Part shown: positions 46,055 to 57,474 of the stretch, piece after piece
How positions within the stretch are numbered: position 1 is the stretch's first letter
How the letters are laid out: each line of letters starts with the position of its first letter
NCBI GenBank assembly: GCA_020744425.1
Contig: JAGMUV010000001.1
Location: 4,278,001-4,342,000, forward strand
From: Dactylonectria macrodidyma
Lineage: Eukaryota; Ascomycota; Sordariomycetes; Hypocreales; Nectriaceae
DNA: 64,000 nt
Reading direction: 5' to 3'
Made by a program: the position numbers and the translations under genes
The notes under the pieces: model-generated
Database searches by the model: none
What the model saw: only the letters and a program-made list of their open reading frames with translations
What the model was told of the DNA's origin: nothing

Positions 46055-46720
46055 TCATCGCCTCTCGACTTGCTCCACAGGAAGGAGGGTAACCTCGCCA
46101 CCCTCCTGCTTCCCTACCGTGTAGGCTTTCCAACCCGCTTTTGGCAAGTCAATAGTCTCATCCTCTGCCAGGAACTTCATGAACACTCCATGGGTAACCA
46201 CAACCACGTCTCCCTTCCCTTCAGCGGCTCTCCCATCCTGCTCCAATTTCTCAACAAGATCGCGCAATCTCTCCCTCACCGCTTTGGCCCGGGCCTTGAC
46301 TGCTGTATCATCGGCGGCATGTGCTCCGTCCTTTGTGTACCATTTGCCTTGAAGAACACCAAAATCCAAGTTTGGAATTCTTTCTTCCAGCGTGGCGCGG
46401 TCAGAGCCGGTGTCGCACGGCAAGTCGCTCCGCTCCTGCAGGTCGGGATCCAGAACGAGGCGAGCTCCAGCATCGATGCCACCGTCCCCGACCGATTGTT
46501 TGTCGAGAATATGGCTAAAAGCCGCGAGCGTGGTCTCCAGTGTACGAGTGAGAGGTGAAGTCAGAACTATGGCAACAGAAGCTAGACTAGGGAACGATTT
46601 GCCGAGTGCGGATGCCTGGGCTATCCCGAGCTCAGTAAGGGGCGGGTCGCGGTGAGAGAAGTCCTTGGAGACGTTGTGGACAGACTCGGCATGGCGGATG
46701 AGGTAGATTGTCGACGCCAT
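46055..46720 (-). CDS. Histidine phosphatase superfamily (phosphoglycerate-mutase-like) protein
   Basis: Intact single-exon gene, 221 aa. The catalytic motif LIRHAESVHN lies at residues 7-16 (His10 is the phospho-acceptor). The second histidine motif, VVVVTHGVFMKFL, is near residue 175. SPLTRTLETT is the usual arginine-bearing loop. Such small branch-2-like fungal proteins are cytosolic phosphatases with mostly unknown substrates, so mutase activity should not be assumed. The ATG at 46720 gives the normal short lead to the first beta strand. Confidence 0.9.
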   Translation of the reverse strand: MASTIYLIRHAESVHNVSKDFSHRDPPLTELGIAQASALGKSFPSLASVAIVLTSPLTRTLETTLAAFSHILDKQSVGDGGIDAGARLVLDPDLQERSDLPCDTGSDRATLEERIPNLDFGVLQGKWYTKDGAHAADDTAVKARAKAVRERLRDLVEKLEQDGRAAEGKGDVVVVTHGVFMKFLAEDETIDLPKAGWKAYTVGKQEGGEVTLLPVEQVERR

Positions 46721-47661
46721 CGCCCTGTGATTCGGCGCTTACGACAAATGGCCCTATCTATTCTTTCAAGTTCCTTAAGGTTTATTGTTCGAGCCTTTGG
46801 AGCATGGATACTGCGTTGTCCAAGCTATAGTATCCTTCCGAAAATCTGGAACTAGCGGCGGTACTCTACTCCCAATGCTGAGTTGTATTGTTTGGATACG
46901 GAACATAGGATGGAACCGCTTTATATAATGTGGCGGGGCATTGTAGCGCGCAATCGGCTGTGACAATCACGCAATTCTGTTCCCCCACTTCATGATATGG
47001 CGTCTGAGCTAGCTTCAGTCTCGGGTCGTGTCAGACTCACACCCATCTGGACTGTGCGAGTTCGATGTATTCCCTTGGTAGGCGTGGACCCACAATGCCA
47101 ACAGGTAGTACTTTTAGCAAGATGATGGATCCGATACGGTCAATTCGATCAGACTGATAGGGATTAATACGATGTGGAGCCTAAAGATGATGATTGTATT
47201 GATCAAGGATGCCTCCGGCCCCCTCTTTTCTCGAGAGGGGTTTCTAGTCATCTGACTAAGGCTAGGATATCTGTGTATTAGAGGTTTATGCAAATTCGGG
47301 TCTTATGCCGCCACACGAAGTGCCAATTCAATACAAGACGTCAATTCTCATTAGCGCCTGGTAATTAGAGAATAATGTTACAATCAGAAGCAGAAGAGGT
47401 AAATCTGAAGGCACGTGGGCGGCCTTGGTCGCAGCAGTGGCATAGGTACTCTGGTGGGGCAGTCCGGAAAAGGGATTTAGAATTAGCCAATCAGGACCCG
47501 GGGGTGACATGGTCTCAAGCCAGCCACCCTGCATCAAAGCGTAGCTTGCCTCACTTCTTACCAAACACTTCTTTCTCTCCTATTCTACTGATTGCATGCA
47601 TTCGAAGATCTACCCGACGATCCCACAGGAAGCATAGATCAACCGATTGAAAATCGCTCGG
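46721..47661. other. Intergenic, no supported gene
   Basis: Divergent upstream region shared by the histidine phosphatase gene and the chromate transporter gene. No further gene seen. Confidence 0.5.
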
Positions 47662-49332
47662 ATGGCTGTAAGAAGAGGATGGGAGGATGTTGTGGACCGG
47701 TCAAGAACGAGGGCGTGGAACGCGGTCAGGGAGAACTGGCACCTCGGGTTCACGTCCTTCGGGGGCCCACCTGTGCACTTCAAGATTGTGAGTTATCCCG
47801 CATCTCAGCCTAGCGGAGCCATTACTGACGAAAGGTGGCCAGTTCCACGATAAGTTTACGATTAAACTTAAGTGGATTGATGAGCAGGTGGTGAGTATTG
47901 GCGTGGATTAGAAAGAGAATATAATCTGATGAAGCGACCAGTATCAGGAGCTATTCAGCGTGTGCCAAGCCCTCTCGGGCCCGGGGAGCACGAAGATGCA
48001 TTACTGTATCAACCTTATCCACGATGGTTTCCCGTCCGCCATCCTGGGCTTCCTTATCTGGAGGTAATTACTACCCATCCCTTCCCTTCCCTTTCTTATT
48101 GCTGATCTCATATACTTACTTATCCCAGCCTCCCCGGCGCTCTGGGGATGTACGGCCTCTCCGTCGGAGTATCCAACATTTCCGAGACGCTACCCCGGGC
48201 AGTCTACGCGCTGCTCTCGGGGCTCAACGCAGCGACAGTGGGCATTATCGTGCTAGCGGCCGTAGAGCTCTCGCGCAAGGCCATCACGGATAAAATAACG
48301 CGGGTCCTGGTGTTTTTGGCTGGCGCGGCAGGGATGCTGTATAACGCGCTGTGGTACTTCCCTCTGCTGATGCTGCTGGCCGGGTTGGCGGCAGTGGTGC
48401 ACGATTATCGGTGGGTGCATAGACCCGTCAAGGCAGCGGTGGCTTTCTTCAAGAAGAAGAGGGAGGTGAGGGAGGAAGAAGGGGTTGACATGGTTGAGCG
48501 TGGGGTTCAGGGTGTTGAGGCTCGGCCGCCGAGCCAAGCACCCAGGGGCTCGAGAGATGACCAGGGATCGCCGACGCCGCCTCCCGAGACGCAGGACGAC
48601 GATCACAGCGCGTCAGTCGCAGACGAACCACGCTTTATTCCCCCCGAGCGCCGCCTCAGCATATCGTGGAAGCTCGGCCTAGGCGTTATCCTGGCCTTTC
48701 TCGCCAGCTTTGTAATCGTTATGGTCCTGCGGGGGGTACTTCCTCAGAAGCCGCTGCTATATCGCCTATTCGCCAATATGTACCTTGCGGGAACTATTAT
48801 CTTTGGTGGCGGGCCTGTCGTTATTCCACTGCTGCGTGAGTACGTCGTTGCGGAGGGGTGGGTAAGCACGAGAGACTTCCTTATCGGGCTGGCTATTATT
48901 CAGGCTTTCCCTGGGCCCAACTTCAACTTTGCCGTCTACCTAGGCAGCCTAACGGCCTCTAAAGCCGGGCTGAGCAGCGTAGCCGGCGCGCTGCTGGGGT
49001 ATCTGGGTATTTTCCTACCCGGGTTGTGGCTCGTACATGGGACGATGGGGATCTGGAGTGCGGTGAGGGGCCTGCGGTGGGTGAAGTCGATGCTGAGGGG
49101 TGTTAATGCTGGCGCCGTTGGCCTGATCTACACGGCTGTATACCGCCTGTGGCAGATTGGGTATATTGACGAGGGGTACCGGAACGGGACGAGCCTGGCG
49201 GTTGAGCCGTGGTGGGTGGTGGTGACGGCAACAAGCTATGTCGGCGGGATGTGGTTTGGCGTGAAGCCGGCTGTGGCGATTATCATGGGTGCGGTGATGG
49301 GACTGATCTGGTATGGGGTTGTAACGACTTAA
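47662..49332 (+). CDS. Chromate ion transporter (CHR family, two-domain)
   Basis: Four exons (47662-47787, 47843-47890, 47942-48063, 48129-49332) give 499 aa. CHR proteins are inner or plasma membrane carriers that export chromate, or import sulphate-like oxyanions in some cases. Both homologous halves are present: FTSFGGPPVH, YQELFSVCQALSGPGSTKM and LPGALGMYGL in the first; TIIFGGGPVVIPLLREYV and AIIQAFPGPNFNFAVYLG in the second. They are joined by a charged cytosolic linker of about 90 residues. The C-terminus RLWQIGYIDEGY...MWFGVKPAVAIIMGAVMGLIWYG is complete. The start is the first ATG in frame before the first conserved segment; the 47842/47843 acceptor was chosen to join FKI to FHDKF. 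Confidence 0.88.
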
Positions 49333-49489
49333 TTCGGGTGTGTAACTTTTAGGCACTTCTCGAAGGCCATTGAATTCGATGCAGGTAAACATCTACCTTG
49401 ACATAACGGTCCTGGCTGCCTTCAGCTTCAGGGGCGAACTGCGTGTACGCTTTTGGGACTATAGGAAACATCCGCATCCATCGGTGAGA

Positions 49490-49675
49490 GGGTGGAGATG
49501 GGTGAAGCCGGCCCTGATAGGAATCAACGCGGCTGCCGTTGGCCTCATCTACACTGCGATATATCGTCTTTGGCAGATTGGCTACACCAATGAAGGTTTC
49601 CAGCAGGGCACCAGCCTGGCGGTTGAGCCTTGGTGGGCTGTCGTGACAGCCACGAGCTATGTGGGTGGCTATTGA
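49490..49675 (+). pseudogene. Truncated duplicate of the chromate transporter C-terminal domain
   Basis: Directly downstream of the transporter, this frame repeats its end: WRWVKPALIGINAAAVGLIYTAIYRLWQIGYTNEGF...TSLAVEPWWAVVTATSYVGGY, against LRWVKSMLRGVNAGAVGLIYTAVYRLWQIGYIDEGYRNG... in the intact gene. It ends at a stop one residue after YVGG, losing the last membrane helix, and has no N-terminal three quarters. Divergence is about 25 percent at protein level, so the duplication is not new. Confidence 0.85.
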
Positions 49676-50609
49676 TTTTGAGTGAGCCCGCCCCGGTTGA
49701 TCTCGCTGATACACATATTGCCGAGATCGTGGTTAATTGGTCGCCAGTGTTCAGCTGGGCGAACGGCCCGTTCCTTGCCCACTAATCTGAGGATGGGCCT
49801 TGATGATCGTGTCTTACACGCACACTTCAGCTGTCCGCCGATTAGCGAACGACCTAACGCGTCCGCGACGCGCTAAAGCCGATTTTCGTGGGCAGGAGGA
49901 GGCATTAGCCACGGACATGGATAGGAGCAAGCGAAGCGCCCTCGTGGAACTAGGTCCCGATACCCGGGGGACTATGGAAAGCTCCATATGAAAGAACTTG
50001 GAGCCCTTCTGAACCATATTAGCTTAATCGCATATAACTATGCAGGTTCCTAGAGCGCCTACTCAGGCTATAACGCCAACATCTACAAAAAAAATTAATA
50101 ACCCTAATTCAACTCCTTTCAACACCAATAACACTATCAGGGCCTACATCAACGGTAGCATCCCCGCTAAGAAGATCATCCTTAGTATACCTATCTACAG
50201 CCACTCGCTCCAGAGCACCTCAGGCATTGGCCAACCCATTTCAGAAGTCGGGCCTAAAGCTGGGAGAGCGGAGTCTAGGACTACAAGGGTGCCCATGTAT
50301 CAGTCGCTGGGCCTAATTGAGGGCTGACATAATCCGCATGCCTACGCGTGTGCACGAGTGGAGGCGCGCCTAGGCGTGTGCCTATGGGGCCCCTGTTTCC
50401 TGAGGCTCGTTGAGATCAAGCCTGACCTGCGACACCGTGCCCCGCTTCTTTGTAAAAACCGCCCTCAGACAAAAATTATCATGAGAGCAACGCTTGACGC
50501 AGAGAAGCCAGAGAGCTACCCAGCGCTTTACAGCCTTAGCGCTCGATCCTCACCTTAAGACGTGTCACACATCAAGCATACAGCGTAGAGTACCCCAGCT
50601 ACTTGTGAC
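49676..50609. other. Intergenic, no supported gene
   Basis: Short frames only. The region upstream of 50610 is the presumed promoter of the second HET gene. Confidence 0.5.
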
Positions 50610-52676
50610 ATGCCCCAAGTTGACTCGAGCCTTACGGAACACGCCGGGGCTACCATGGCAACCACCTGCGCGACTTGCCATTCGCTAGTCCTTGAAGGTG
50701 GCTGGATGGATCAAGGCCTACGAGTCGAACTTGTTGCGCTCAAGGAATCGGGAAGTAGTACGCCCGCATGCCTTACTTGCGCTCTCTTATGGCAGGCGGT
50801 TTGTGCGGCCGTGAAGGAAGAAACGACCATGCCTGATATCCTATTCGAATCAATACTAATCGAATCCAAGCCGCCTAAGCACCCGGGTCCCATGGTTGTC
50901 CATCTTTACCCCGATCCTGTTGCACATGGAGTCGGTGAAAAGACTATCCAGCTATATACTACTGAGGGTAAGCTATGCATGCCCCTACTCCGAAGAGATA
51001 GTGACCTAACTGCGCGCATAGATGATAGCCCGGCCCCGTGGGATATTATTGGCCAAGGCTTTCACATTCCAGAAAGTGGCCTGTCTCCAAGCTGTGTGGC
51101 ACTGGCGCGGGAGTGGCTCGACATGTGTGTCCACGCAAAGGGAAAACATGCAAACTGCAACAAGCCCACCATTCCAGTGCTGCCAACTCGTGTTATCTCG
51201 GTTGGAGACGATGAAACCGCGCCTCGACTCGTGATATCTGGGGCCGACCAGCAAGCGCACTACGCAGCTCTCAGCCACTGTTGGGGAGGGAGCACCCCGA
51301 CCAAGACCACCACCTCCAATCTCGAGGCATACACCACTTCGCTCCCAGCCGATCTTCCAAAGACTTTTCTCGATGCCATTCGTGTTGCCCAGGCACTTGG
51401 TATTTCCTATATCTGGATAGATTCGCTCTGTATTATCCAGGACTGTCCAGAGGACTGGCAGCGCGAGGCTTCTAGAATGGCCCAAGTCTATGCCAACGCC
51501 TACGTTACCATATTTGCGGATGCCGCACCGGACAGCACATCGGGTTTTCTTGACCCACCGCCCCGAGAAGCCCCAGCCAAGTTCACCGTGCCGTACAAAA
51601 CCGGGCTGTTCCGCTCAGGCGCCATCCATGTTCGGAGGCGGGGATTTTTGGCTGAGGAGCTCCCGTTCCATACGTGGACCACTGACCAAGATGACTCGGG
51701 CCGAAGCAGGTTATCCAGCAGAGGCTGGGTATTTCAAGAACGGTTACTATCACCGCGTACCCTTCATTTCTCGCGCAATGAGATAGCTTGGGAATGCAGG
51801 TCTGTTTGTGAATGCGAGTGCTCGGCCACGTCCTTACGAACACTTCGCACCACAAGCGTTATGAAGCACTTCCTTTATCCTCAGGACCCCGATGTCTCCT
51901 TGGTCGAGACTAACTGGAGGTCTGAGATTGTGCCAGCATACACGCAGCTCGACCTCACATTTTCAACGGACCGACTCCCTGCCATCGAAGGTCTAGCGAA
52001 GGCGGCCAGCACGCTAAGAAGCGATGACCAATACGTCGCTGGCTTGTGGCGAAACAGCATGAAAGCTGACCTGCTGTGGTACATATCTCGAGACGGGAGG
52101 CCCAGTGATAGGATTGTAGATGGAGGTGCGCCGACGTGGTCTTGGGCATCCGTCACGGGGGCAGCTATCTATGATACCAGGCCAGTAGCTGAAGACTCTG
52201 AGTTGGCTGTCTTGGATGTCATTACCGGTGAAGGAGATGCTCCGGCATTACTCGTCAGGGGCCACCTTGTCAAAGTGGAATTGGCGGATACCGCGTTTGA
52301 CAGCCCCATGGTGCTCCTAGGCCCAGATGATGAACTGGCGACAGTGTGGGATGTAAAAGGCAGTGGCAAGGAATTTAAGCACACTTACTTCTTGGTTTTC
52401 GGCGCAGATGGCAAAGGACCCTTCGGCTTGTTACTGGCTGCGGAGCCGCCAGGCCACTCGGGTACACAATTTCGGAGGATCGGATATGTCCCAGGGTATC
52501 GTGTCTCAAGGTGGCGTCGTTCATGGGGGAGTGGCGGCTGGAATAGTGGCGAGGATTCAGATGAGTATATATCCGAAGTATCGGATGACATATGGGAGGA
52601 AGCGAATCGGGACGGATCTATGGTATGGATAGAGGAGGTCTTTCAGGGCGAGGTTGTGACTTTCAAAATGATCTAG
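50610..52676 (+). CDS. HET-domain protein
   Basis: Intact, apparently intronless, 688 aa (an internal ATG at 50655 would trim 15 residues). An N-terminal region with Cys pairs (CATCHSLVLEGG, CLTCALLW) precedes the HET domain: HYAALSHCWGG at about 221, IWIDSLCIIQDCPEDWQREASRMAQVYANAYVTIFA at about 269-304, and LSSRGWVFQERLLSPRTLHF at about 371-390. TWSWASV and the C-terminal beta-rich segment are typical of this long HET subclass. Function by family: initiation of incompatibility-type cell death. Its type differs from the HET protein at 24717-26489, so the two are not recent copies. Confidence 0.92.
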   Translation: MPQVDSSLTEHAGATMATTCATCHSLVLEGGWMDQGLRVELVALKESGSSTPACLTCALLWQAVCAAVKEETTMPDILFESILIESKPPKHPGPMVVHLYPDPVAHGVGEKTIQLYTTEGKLCMPLLRRDSDLTARIDDSPAPWDIIGQGFHIPESGLSPSCVALAREWLDMCVHAKGKHANCNKPTIPVLPTRVISVGDDETAPRLVISGADQQAHYAALSHCWGGSTPTKTTTSNLEAYTTSLPADLPKTFLDAIRVAQALGISYIWIDSLCIIQDCPEDWQREASRMAQVYANAYVTIFADAAPDSTSGFLDPPPREAPAKFTVPYKTGLFRSGAIHVRRRGFLAEELPFHTWTTDQDDSGRSRLSSRGWVFQERLLSPRTLHFSRNEIAWECRSVCECECSATSLRTLRTTSVMKHFLYPQDPDVSLVETNWRSEIVPAYTQLDLTFSTDRLPAIEGLAKAASTLRSDDQYVAGLWRNSMKADLLWYISRDGRPSDRIVDGGAPTWSWASVTGAAIYDTRPVAEDSELAVLDVITGEGDAPALLVRGHLVKVELADTAFDSPMVLLGPDDELATVWDVKGSGKEFKHTYFLVFGADGKGPFGLLLAAEPPGHSGTQFRRIGYVPGYRVSRWRRSWGSGGWNSGEDSDEYISEVSDDIWEEANRDGSMVWIEEVFQGEVVTFKMI

Positions 52677-53016
52677 TTAGCAAGTGTCAACAGTTAGAGA
52701 AGGAAGCTAGAAGTTGCTGCTTTACTTAACAATGATCGGCATAAGCAGCTCTTGTTGCAACACTGGCTATCCTACGAACCAAGAAACCCGATACTTGATA
52801 ACGAATTACCATGCAGTACCCACCAACCGTACAGCAAAAAAAAAAAATCCTTATACAAAATGCTCATTTTCACTTACACGGTGCTTGCCTAAAATTGAAG
52901 CTATTGATATAAAATAATGTCTGTTTTAAGAATTTTATTAAGTTTCATATTATAAAATTGCTTTTTTAATAGTGTATATAGTATAGCCATAGGACACTAA
53001 TGTAAAATATCTTAAA

Positions 53017-53577
53017 ATGCCTCCTTCATCACCTACCCTTCCTAAAGTTTCATCGAATTTTTCTTTATACTAGCCTTCTTTAATCCTCTGTAAAATGCCT
53101 TAGACATCTTATACAGAGAATAGTGTTATTGATGCTATACTAGATGTTATAGATAATGGCCTCTCGCAGAACCAGGCCGCCTAGAAGAATGGCATGCCTC
53201 CCACCACTCTCTCTGACTGATTAAGAGGCGTACTGTTAAGATCAGAGATCACCCAGCCTGCCCAGCTCCTATCTAAGTCTCAGGATTCTAGGTTAGTCAC
53301 TTGGATACTTAGACAAGAGGCCCTAGGCTATGCCCCTTCTCACAGTCAAGTTCGCGCCACCGTCGCTGCCCTCTTGAGGCAACAAGGCCGGGAAAGGCCT
53401 ATCGGTGTACACTGGCTGGCCAGGTTCATGAAACGACATCCGTCTACAAAGATGAAGATAGGGAAACATAAGGAGGCGTCGAGATGCAATTCTTTTAACC
53501 CAATGGCCGTCAACAGGGTAGGGAATCAATCCATCCACGTCAATATCCGACTTTGTGGATGGAATGGGGCCCAATAG
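53017..53577 (+). mobile_element. Fot1/pogo-type transposase fragment with RIP-like stops
   Basis: One frame from ATG 53017 to stop 53577 carries the N-terminal DNA-binding part of a pogo/Fot1 transposase: an HTH with DAILDVIDNGLSQNQAA and TTLSD, then LRGVLLRSEITQPAQLLSKSQ, WILRQEALGYAPSHSQVRA and WLARFMKRHPSTKMKIG. In-frame stops at about 53071, 53098, 53182 and 53218 all fit CAG to TAG or CGA to TGA changes. The catalytic DDE domain is missing after about 53515. The flanking 52850-53160 is very AT-rich, which also fits RIP. Confidence 0.78.
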
Positions 53578-54404
53578 GCGAACGGGTACCCGTGCGTATA
53601 AAATTTCACGGGACCCTTAGGACCACTTTGTAGTTATGTTCCCTCTGTCGACTGCGGTTTGGTTGCAGGGAAACCGCTAACACCTCGTGCGGCATATCCG
53701 AGGAGGACATGCTTATGGTTCAATGTGTACATGACTTACTTGCTGTATATAATCAATCGCTACAGTTTTGGATAAATCTCGAAGTCTATGACTTTATGAT
53801 TCTTCCTTCGTGATCGTATGTTCCTAAAGATTGGGAAATTGTACCTACCCGACAGCATACTTAGTAGTAGAGACGTCGGATTGGCTTCGTCACTACGTAG
53901 CTTTACTCAAGCCAATACCAACAGAGCGTACAATCTTGGCTGCATCGTTATTCGTGCCAGTTTGGTTGGTTCGTTAACCATGTGAATCTTGAGTGAGCTA
54001 TGGTTGCCGTCATCATATTATGATAATAAATGCGTCGGAGATTAACTAGGGATTTCCCTAACTATCATCTCTCTTGTTGGGTTTTATACTTTTCACTTAG
54101 GAGACAGGGTTTTGTTTGTGAGGTGAGACTACTCCGTACACCAAGGGGAATCCCTAGTAATTGCCCATAATGGAGTATCTAGGTGCCATAGCTCATGTGA
54201 TCCCTGCTTCATTGAGAGTACAGCCGCCGCCGCTTGCGCCCTTCCTGCCAAAGCATTGCAATGGAGTCATCCTCGCCACATCATGTAGCTTGGATGTCGC
54301 CAAGTAACTAGCAGGTAGCCACAAGGCTGCCTGCAAGGTTTCAACAGGGCTTTTGAGAGCAGATTTCAGTCGTTCCGTTAATCCCATTCTCTCTAACAGT
54401 TGCT
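53578..54404. other. No recognised feature
   Basis: Includes the flank of the transposase fragment. No terminal inverted repeat was found, and the minus-strand frame at 54193-54387 is unsupported. Confidence 0.4.
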
Positions 54405-54574
54405 CATGTGATGAGAGTCACATTGGGCATAAGGTTTCGGTAGTTAGTATTGAGGCTGAGACAAATTTTAAGTTATAATAAATATGATTGCATGTGATGA
54501 GAGTCACATTGGACATAAGGTTTCGATAGTGAGTATTGAGGCTGGGACAAATTTAAGTCATGATAAATATGATT
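54405..54574. repeat. Tandem duplication of an 86-bp unit
   Basis: Units start at 54405 and 54491, both beginning CATGTGATGAGAGTCACATT and running to AAATATGATTG. The differences between them are mostly transitions, with one single-base gap. Confidence 0.88.
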
Positions 54575-54819
54575 GGATATTGACCTTACAGGCCTATCTT
54601 GTTCCACATCCCTATAGACTCTCTCACTTTAAGTGAAAGAGGAGACCCGGTTAGGCGGCGGGGAGGTAGCGGGCGCAGCGCAATTTGCCGCAGGAGTGAC
54701 CTGGGCGCAGGGGTTCATAGAGGTGGCGGTTGCAGTAGGTGGGTGAAATGAAAGAGGATGGAGAAATTTAAGTGAAAGAGGCCTAGCCGGCAAGCACAAA
54801 GCGGGTCTACACCAACTGC

Positions 54820-55138
54820 GCTACCTCTCTGGGTGGACGTTCGTGACGTGGCGTTGGCTCATGTCGAAGCCATGGAACTGGAAGAGGCCGCCAGCAAGTG
54901 CTTCTTCATCACAGTCGGCTTTCTACAGTAATACAGAAATGGGCCGAGCTATTTGGGACCACTTTCCGGACCTGCGGGACAAGTTGCCGGACAGGAATGA
55001 TTAGGGGGGGCACCGAACCAAAACTTGCAGTCTTTCGGCTATGATATCTTCGAGGCCAAGAGGATTTTAGACATCGAGTGGACGCCGTATGAGAAAATAG
55101 TGGTGGATCCTGTTAAGTCTCTCACTGGCCAGAATTAG
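54820..55138 (+). pseudogene. C-terminal fragment of an NAD(P)-dependent epimerase/reductase (GRE2/dihydroflavonol-reductase type)
   Basis: Reads WVDVRDVALAHVEAMELEEAASKCFFITVG, then after a frame change near 54930 GRAIWDHFPDLRDKLPD, and after a second change past a G run near 55008 FGYDIFEAKRILDIEWTPYEKIVVDPVKSL to a stop at 55138. This is the end of an extended short-chain reductase. The Rossmann N-terminus (GxxGxxG) and the YxxxK site are absent upstream. Confidence 0.68.
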
Positions 55139-55923
55139 AGACACTGCCTATAGCTAGATGGAACAATAGCACGTGAATATAGTTCTACTCGCTCATGGCA
55201 ACGCACAAAAGCCCTCTCAAACTGTGACTCCATTGTCAAGGCAGTAGTGGCCAGGCCATCCACACCAAAATACCAAGCATCAGATGCCCCCAATAGCTTG
55301 AAAGAACAAGAGCTATAATGGCCCTCATAGCATTTCCTAAATTGCGACATGTCGTTTTCGTACGTCCCGCTTCTCTCTTTCACATGCCAGAATTTGATCC
55401 TTTATGGGAGGATAAAGTTTAATGTCACATTGACGCTGAGTTAATTGATTGTCAGCAAATACGAGAAAAAGGGTAAAACATCCTGTGGCTTACATCGGCC
55501 CATAGTCCGTCTCTATAATACGCGTGTTTTCACATGTCAATATGGCGACGGGTGAGCGAGATTTATTGGAGGACTGGGTGATACTGGTGCCTACGGACTG
55601 GGTGGAAATGGTAGGGGTCATCTAGGGAAGCATTGTCAGCCGCACAGGCAAAATTCGTACCTGGATAGTAACTAAGGCCTGATTAGCTGTCGGAAAATTC
55701 AAGGATACACATTGTAAGCTGACCCAGAAATTCAATGGTGACTCAAAGGCAGTCTTATGATGCGGAGGTGACAGGAGGTGATGCGGAAGTGATGCGGGCA
55801 TTGCCATTGATTATGCAACAATAATTTATTCACAGCGTCAGAATCATCCCTCAGCGTTGGGCGATGGGCCAGAGTGTCATAGGTGGTTGTTTCTTCTCAC
55901 TACATGTACACTTACCGGCATTC
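55139..55923. other. Intergenic, no supported gene
   Basis: A minus-strand frame of 82 codons (55383-55135) could not be assigned. Confidence 0.45.
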
Positions 55924-55931
55924 TATAAAAG
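55924..55931 (+). promoter_or_regulatory. TATA box of the DUF2235 gene
   Basis: TATAAAAG about 118 bp upstream of the ATG at 56049, followed by a CT-rich leader, as in many fungal core promoters. Confidence 0.5.
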
Positions 55932-56048
55932 CCAGCCCCTTAATCTCTCGTCATATTTTCTTTACTTTCTCATCATAACCCTCTTACTAATTTCCCACCT
56001 AAGCTCATAAACAGACTGAAGCGCAGTACCTACATCTCACTTGGTGCA

Positions 56049-57474
56049 ATGGCTAACTACCCCAAACCACTCATCGTTCTCTGCGATGGCACATGGGCCG
56101 GCCGTGAGACAAACACAAGAACGAACATCTACTTCCTAGCGAAGATGGTTGGAATCGACATAGACAATCCTACTGACACGGACATCCATGTTTTGGACGG
56201 TTCTGCATGGTACATGCACGGCGTTGGGCTTGGAAGCACGTTCCTAGAGTAAGTATACCCTCACTCTACCATTCAGCGCTGGCCAATAATTCCTAAAATG
56301 ATATAGTTACGTGTTCAACGGCCTAACAGCGCAAGACATCGCCGATCAATGCATAGCAGCCTACCGGTTCATCGTTGATAATTACAGTTACCCCGACCGC
56401 CAGCTCTGGATGTTTGGCTTTTCTAGGGGCGCATTCCTAGTTCGGTCGGTCGCGGGCATGATTAATAATTGTGGAATTGTCAAGCCCGTGATGAACGATG
56501 ATGGCAATGTCAACGAGGACCAGACCAGTTTACTCTGCCAACATGTCTACAAAATCTACCGCTCTGACGATCCTATCCATGATCCACACTCGGCCCAGTC
56601 CCGGGCCTTCCGACGAAACGCCAGCTGGCCCCTGATCGGTGACGAAGCCCTGAGTGATCCGCCGCTAATCCCGCCGGTAAAATTCATAGGTGCTTTTGAC
56701 ACTGTTGGCAGCCTGGGAATTCCAGACTTCGTAGGCGGCGTTGGGCTGGATTGGCCTCAGTTCCACGACCAGAACGTTTCAACGGTGGTCGAGCTCGTCT
56801 ACCATGCTATATGCCTGCACGAGCGCCTGTACATCTTCCCACCCTGTCACGCCAGGCGAAACCCGAACCCTGAGCGGCCGAAAGACTTTGGAATTACCGA
56901 GAAATGGTTCCCTGGCGTGCACTACGACCTTGGGCGGCAGCGCTTCCGGTTCTTGCGCGCGTTCGGCGGCGGGTGGTTAGAGCGGTTGTTATCGAGGTGG
57001 GACTGGGCGAGCAGGGAGGTCCAACCAAACGAGGTGCTTGCGGACTTGGGGTTAAAATGGATGCTCGAGGCTGTGCAAGCGAACGATCCGGCTGGAAAGG
57101 TCATTCCCGCTTTAAAGATGAAGCAGGAGATTGAGGCGGCGAATCAAAGAATGATCCAAGAAAGCCGCCAGACCGGCAGTGGGGATATCTACGAGAACGT
57201 GGTCGGGTATTTTCCATTTGGGAGGTTGATCGTATCGGCGTTCACGGCGCTGTGGGGGACGAGATGGCAGAGGAATGAGATTTACCAGCTGGTCCTTGCG
57301 ATTCGGCCTCGCGTCGTGGCCGACCTGAATTCGCCGGTATACGACTTTATGAAGGCCGACGCATCTATTACGGGTGCTGGAATTCAGACCATTGAAACGC
57401 TAGCAGGGATAGACAGCACGAGATATCCGTCAGATACTTTCGAGGATTGGGAGTTGAGTCGCACCTTCAGGTAA
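56049..57474 (+). CDS. DUF2235 alpha/beta-hydrolase (Tle1-like phospholipase fold)
   Basis: Two exons, 56049-56248 and 56307-57474 (GTAAGT donor, TATAG acceptor), 455 aa. N-terminal CDGTW (12-16) is the family's entry motif. GFSRGA with the nucleophile Ser106 forms the elbow, FIGAFDTVGSLG carries the acidic residue, and HERLYIFPP and FPGVHYDLG contain candidate histidines. Family members in bacteria include type VI secretion phospholipases; fungal ones are mostly uncharacterised and presumably intracellular, as no signal peptide is seen. The gene looks intact. Confidence 0.88.

Noticed and set aside
54800..54840. TAGCGCAGTTGGT on the minus strand, like a tRNA D-arm
   Set aside because: The rest of a tRNA is missing, and the plus strand continues into the reductase fragment.
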